Below the pieces are notes generated by a model. The model was not told the DNA's origin and made no database searches. It saw only the letters and a list, made by a program, of their open reading frames with translations. DNA of 6,751 bases. It comes from an uncultured Lachnospiraceae bacterium. Its GTDB lineage: Bacteria > Bacillota > Clostridia > Lachnospirales > Lachnospiraceae. This document shows positions 4,984 through 6,751 of the stretch, in pieces (within the stretch, counting starts at the first letter, position 1; each line of letters starts with the position of its first letter). The stretch is taken from assembly GCA_947175775.1 (NCBI GenBank), contig CAMWNY010000136.1, positions 1 through 6,751 on the forward strand, written 5' to 3'. The translations under genes and the position numbers were made by a program.

Positions 4984-6216
4984 ATGGGAAAGGCAGGTAT
5001 ATTGATGTCAGGAGTAAACAACGTCACATTTAGTTATCAGGAGTACAAAGCCTATATAAAGAACCACAAGGAATCCGGACTGGCAGGCCGGACTTACAGT
5101 ATGACGCCGGGTAGCGCTGCGGAGGACGAGCGTATATTGGCAAGCACTTCGTCCAAGGATGCAAGGACAGGGGCAGGTTATGGATTGAAAGCTGTGTATG
5201 ATGATCATTTTTCAGACGATTCGCCGCTCATAAAAGTGATTGCGGAGGGCGCAGACCAAAGAAAGCAGGAGTTTATTATCAATATTGATGAAATTGATGT
5301 CAATGCTGCGTCAGATATGGAGATGTTTGCGCTGTGCAGTTACGCGGATGCACACGAAAAGAAAACAGAAGGCGCTAAAAGCAGTTGGGACACTTTGAAT
5401 GCATATGTTCAAGACGCGCTGTCGAGAGCAGCTTCCGGTCAGCCGGAAAGCTTTGGTCAGAAACGCGATTGGCTCACGATGGTTGAGGAAGAAAAAAGGA
5501 CATGCATGGAGTCAAAGCTTTACGGACAGGTGGCAGACGGAAATAAGCTGGTACGCCTGCTTGAAGTGTATGGGATGCCAAAGGAAGTCGAAATGCATCG
5601 CATGGATGCGGATACATTGATTCCGGTGGCCAATGGGACCTATGTACAGGATTTGGACGGCGGTTATGCGCAAATACTGTTTGACAACAATGGAGAGATT
5701 ACATATGTGAATCATCTGAATGAAAGCGCCGGCTGGCATATGGAGGTTTCGCAGGAGATGCTTGAGAAGGCGCGCAGCCTGGGTTCTGAATTTGCTTTTT
5801 ACATGAGTAACCAGTCCTTTTGGGAAAGCTATCTCAATAGTGACAAAAGTGTAGATGAGCTGAAGGCGGCGATGAATTATGAAACAATTCGATCAGAATT
5901 TTGGAAGCAGCTGCCGGAGCCTGTGAGACAGGCATGGGAAAAAGCTGCAGAGGAAGCCGGGACAGATGCATTAGGGATTGATGAGCAGGGTGTGCTGCAG
6001 TATCCGTCCGAGTATCTAAAGCAGTATATGTCTGCAGTGATAAGAGGTGAGAGCACTAGGCTCTGTGGAGATACCGCTGAATGTGTGCTGGAATTTGCCA
6101 AGACAGCGTTGTCTCATTTGGAAGATGCAGAGCAGCCGAAATACAGCGCAGCGTTGCAGGCTTTTAAGGATAAGGAGATGGGATTTTATCAGAAGCTTGT
6201 GAAGTATTTGGCATAA
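4984..6216 (+). CDS. Soluble protein of unknown function
   Basis: I do not recognise this protein with confidence. The open frame gives 410 residues from the ATG at 4984. The ATG at 5005 (403 aa, MSGVNNVTFSYQEY...) is the likelier start, because the purine-rich GGGAAAGGCAGG (4986-4997) lies 7 nt before it, while 4984 has no binding site. There is no signal peptide or membrane segment. The protein is acidic and mixed alpha/beta. A beta-rich part contains EFIINIDEIDVNAASDMEMFAL and GGYAQILFDNNGEITYVNHL, and the C-terminal third is helical and charged. I recall loosely similar proteins, opening with MSG and carrying an INIDEIDVNxAS-like segment, in Lachnospiraceae; this is memory, not a search result. 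It has its own terminator and no co-transcribed partner. No catalytic motif is evident. Confidence 0.85.
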   Translation: MGKAGILMSGVNNVTFSYQEYKAYIKNHKESGLAGRTYSMTPGSAAEDERILASTSSKDARTGAGYGLKAVYDDHFSDDSPLIKVIAEGADQRKQEFIINIDEIDVNAASDMEMFALCSYADAHEKKTEGAKSSWDTLNAYVQDALSRAASGQPESFGQKRDWLTMVEEEKRTCMESKLYGQVADGNKLVRLLEVYGMPKEVEMHRMDADTLIPVANGTYVQDLDGGYAQILFDNNGEITYVNHLNESAGWHMEVSQEMLEKARSLGSEFAFYMSNQSFWESYLNSDKSVDELKAAMNYETIRSEFWKQLPEPVRQAWEKAAEEAGTDALGIDEQGVLQYPSEYLKQYMSAVIRGESTRLCGDTAECVLEFAKTALSHLEDAEQPKYSAALQAFKDKEMGFYQKLVKYLA

Positions 6217-6285
6217 TGTCCGTGCTCTGTGACAGTTGATTTTCAAAAGGGTGTCAGGATAAATTGATAAAATTACAAAAATATT

Positions 6286-6320
6286 ACGGAACAGGATTTC
6301 AAATTTCTGTTCCGTTTTTT
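6286..6320 (+). terminator. Intrinsic terminator after the unknown gene
   Basis: ACGGAACAG (6286-6294) pairs perfectly with CTGTTCCGT (6307-6315), and the stem extends inward by two more pairs. It is followed directly by T residues through 6320. It lies 70 bp after the stop codon. The compact stem and T-run make this a strong terminator in the + orientation. Confidence 0.9.
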
Positions 6321-6352
6321 GAGTATGACGGGCATGCCTGTGTTCTGTGGTG

Positions 6353-6386
6353 AAAGTTCACTTAGGCGTAGCTATCGATGAACTTT
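6353..6386. repeat. Inverted repeat AAAGTTCA / TGAACTTT
   Basis: AAAGTTCA (6353-6360) and TGAACTTT (6379-6386) are perfect 8-bp inverted arms with 18 bases between them. The left arm also lies inside a near-perfect 12-bp palindrome, GTGAAAGTTCAC (6350-6361). It sits just before the bulged hairpin at 6406 and may belong to the same element. Its function is unknown. Confidence 0.45.
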
Positions 6387-6405
6387 ATAGCGACTCCCAA
6401 GATTT

Positions 6406-6440
6406 GCACGTAAGGAAATTAGCAGCTTCGCTGCACGTGC
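6406..6440 (+). repeat. Bulged hairpin with AAGGAA motif, copy 2
   Basis: The outer stem GCACGT (6406-6411) pairs with ACGTGC (6435-6440), and the inner stem GCAGC (6422-6426) pairs with GCTGC (6430-6434) around the loop TTC. A one-sided 10-nt bulge, AAGGAAATTA (6412-6421), separates the stems on the 5' side, and there are no unpaired bases on the 3' side. Copy 1 at 1-32 has the same bulge length and motif but different stem and loop bases. An alternative pairing of CTGCAC (6431-6436) with GTGCAG (6443-6448) would compete with it. Confidence 0.6.
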
Positions 6441-6465
6441 CTGTGCAGAGGAAATATGTCACTGA

Positions 6466-6631
6466 GAAAGGAACAAATACGTTTCAGGCATTTCATATGC
6501 AAACGCTTCTAAGGAAAAAATCTTTACAGGCATTGGTGGAAAAGAAATCATGGTGCATTCCGATAATTTTTCCTCAATGGATGCAACGGGACATGATACG
6601 GAAAATGAAGATATAAAAGCGGGAGATCTTA
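6466..6631 (+). other. Possible gene remnant fused to the M56 repeat copy
   Basis: The frame starting at GAA 6466 is open and reads as ordinary protein (VSGISYANASKEKIF, then KEIMVHSDNFSSMDATG), ending in an acidic stretch before the repeat starts at 6633. It has no start codon. A second overlapping frame is also open until 6616, so coding is not certain. The SG-x opening recalls the start of the unknown gene at 5005, but similarity is not demonstrable by eye. If it is real, it is a fragment interrupted by the repeat. Confidence 0.3.
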
Positions 6632-6632
6632 T

Positions 6633-6751
6633 TGACGGGAAGTGCTGTGACGGTGGTTTATCTGCTGTCTTGTTTTTGGACAAAGCGGCATATGTTCGTA
6701 CTTTGGCATAAGGTGTATTTAATAATCAATATCCTGCTTTTTCTTGTGCCG
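6633..6751 (+). pseudogene. Second copy of the M56 sensor fragment, running off the window
   Basis: This is a 119-bp direct repeat of 3504-3622 with 6 mismatches. The M56 frame is preserved (from TTG at 6632, LTGSAVTVVYLLSCFW onward) and open to the window's end. The first eight residues, the ATG and the strong GGAGGAGG site of copy 1 are missing and replaced by unrelated sequence. A TTG at 6632 with GGGAG at 6621-6625 could start translation, but this is weak. The protein changes cluster in one short patch (R26K, Y28H, L29M, P30F in copy 1 numbering). Whether the protease domain follows lies beyond the window. Confidence 0.7.

Noticed and set aside
5070..5096. CAAGGAAT followed by TCCGG...CCGGA as another copy of the bulged hairpin.
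   Set aside because: It lies inside a confident coding region, has no matching outer stem around the bulge, and the bulge is too short.
193..6246. Many minus-strand open frames.
   Set aside because: All are antisense to, or overlap, better-supported plus-strand genes or repeats. None has a ribosome binding site or recognisable domain.
6347..6616. An 89-codon open frame starting with GTG.
   Set aside because: It passes through the inverted repeat and the bulged hairpin, lacks a ribosome binding site, and a second frame is equally open and more protein-like from 6466.
3504..6751. The 119-bp repeat pair as template and variable repeats of a diversity-generating retroelement.
   Set aside because: The mismatches are mixed C/T, G/A, T/C and C/A rather than confined to adenines of one copy, and no reverse transcriptase gene is in the window.

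Overview
The window reads as a low- to mid-G+C Firmicute, most likely a clostridium of the Lachnospiraceae type. This is inferred from AGGAGG-type ribosome binding sites, hairpin-plus-T-run terminators, ATG starts, and the mix of a cytosolic GH32 enzyme, a LacI regulator, BlaI/BlaR1-type genes and a protein family I do not recognise. No taxonomic marker gene is present, so the assignment is an inference. Every gene lies on the + strand.

Positions 1-328 hold no convincing gene. The first 65 bases are strongly structured: a bulged hairpin, a short GC hairpin and a terminator-like hairpin. Positions 329-3061 form a fructan/sucrose module: a GH32 beta-fructosidase with all catalytic residues, then a LacI-family repressor, then a good terminator. 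The repressor probably controls the hydrolase in response to a sugar ligand.

Positions 3080-4010 hold a decayed BlaI/BlaR1-like pair. A winged-helix repressor gene has a neat inverted repeat inside its promoter but is probably frameshifted. It is followed by an M56 (BlaR1-type) sensor reduced to its membrane-embedded N-terminal part, with no protease domain. A 119-bp piece of this sensor recurs at the right edge of the window (6633-6751) and runs off the end.

Positions 4016-4894 hold an AT-rich gene for a secreted protein with a PPC-like beta-sandwich domain. Its promoter carries four TTGACA-like hexamers spaced exactly 11 bp apart, the layout bound by PhoP/WalR-type response regulators. Positions 4984-6320 hold a 403-410 residue soluble protein of unknown function with its own terminator.

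Positions 6321-6632 carry no clear intact gene. They contain a second bulged hairpin with the same architecture as the one at position 1: different stem sequences and the same AAGGAA bulge. The best candidates for something undescribed are this paired hairpin family and the 11-bp periodic promoter array.
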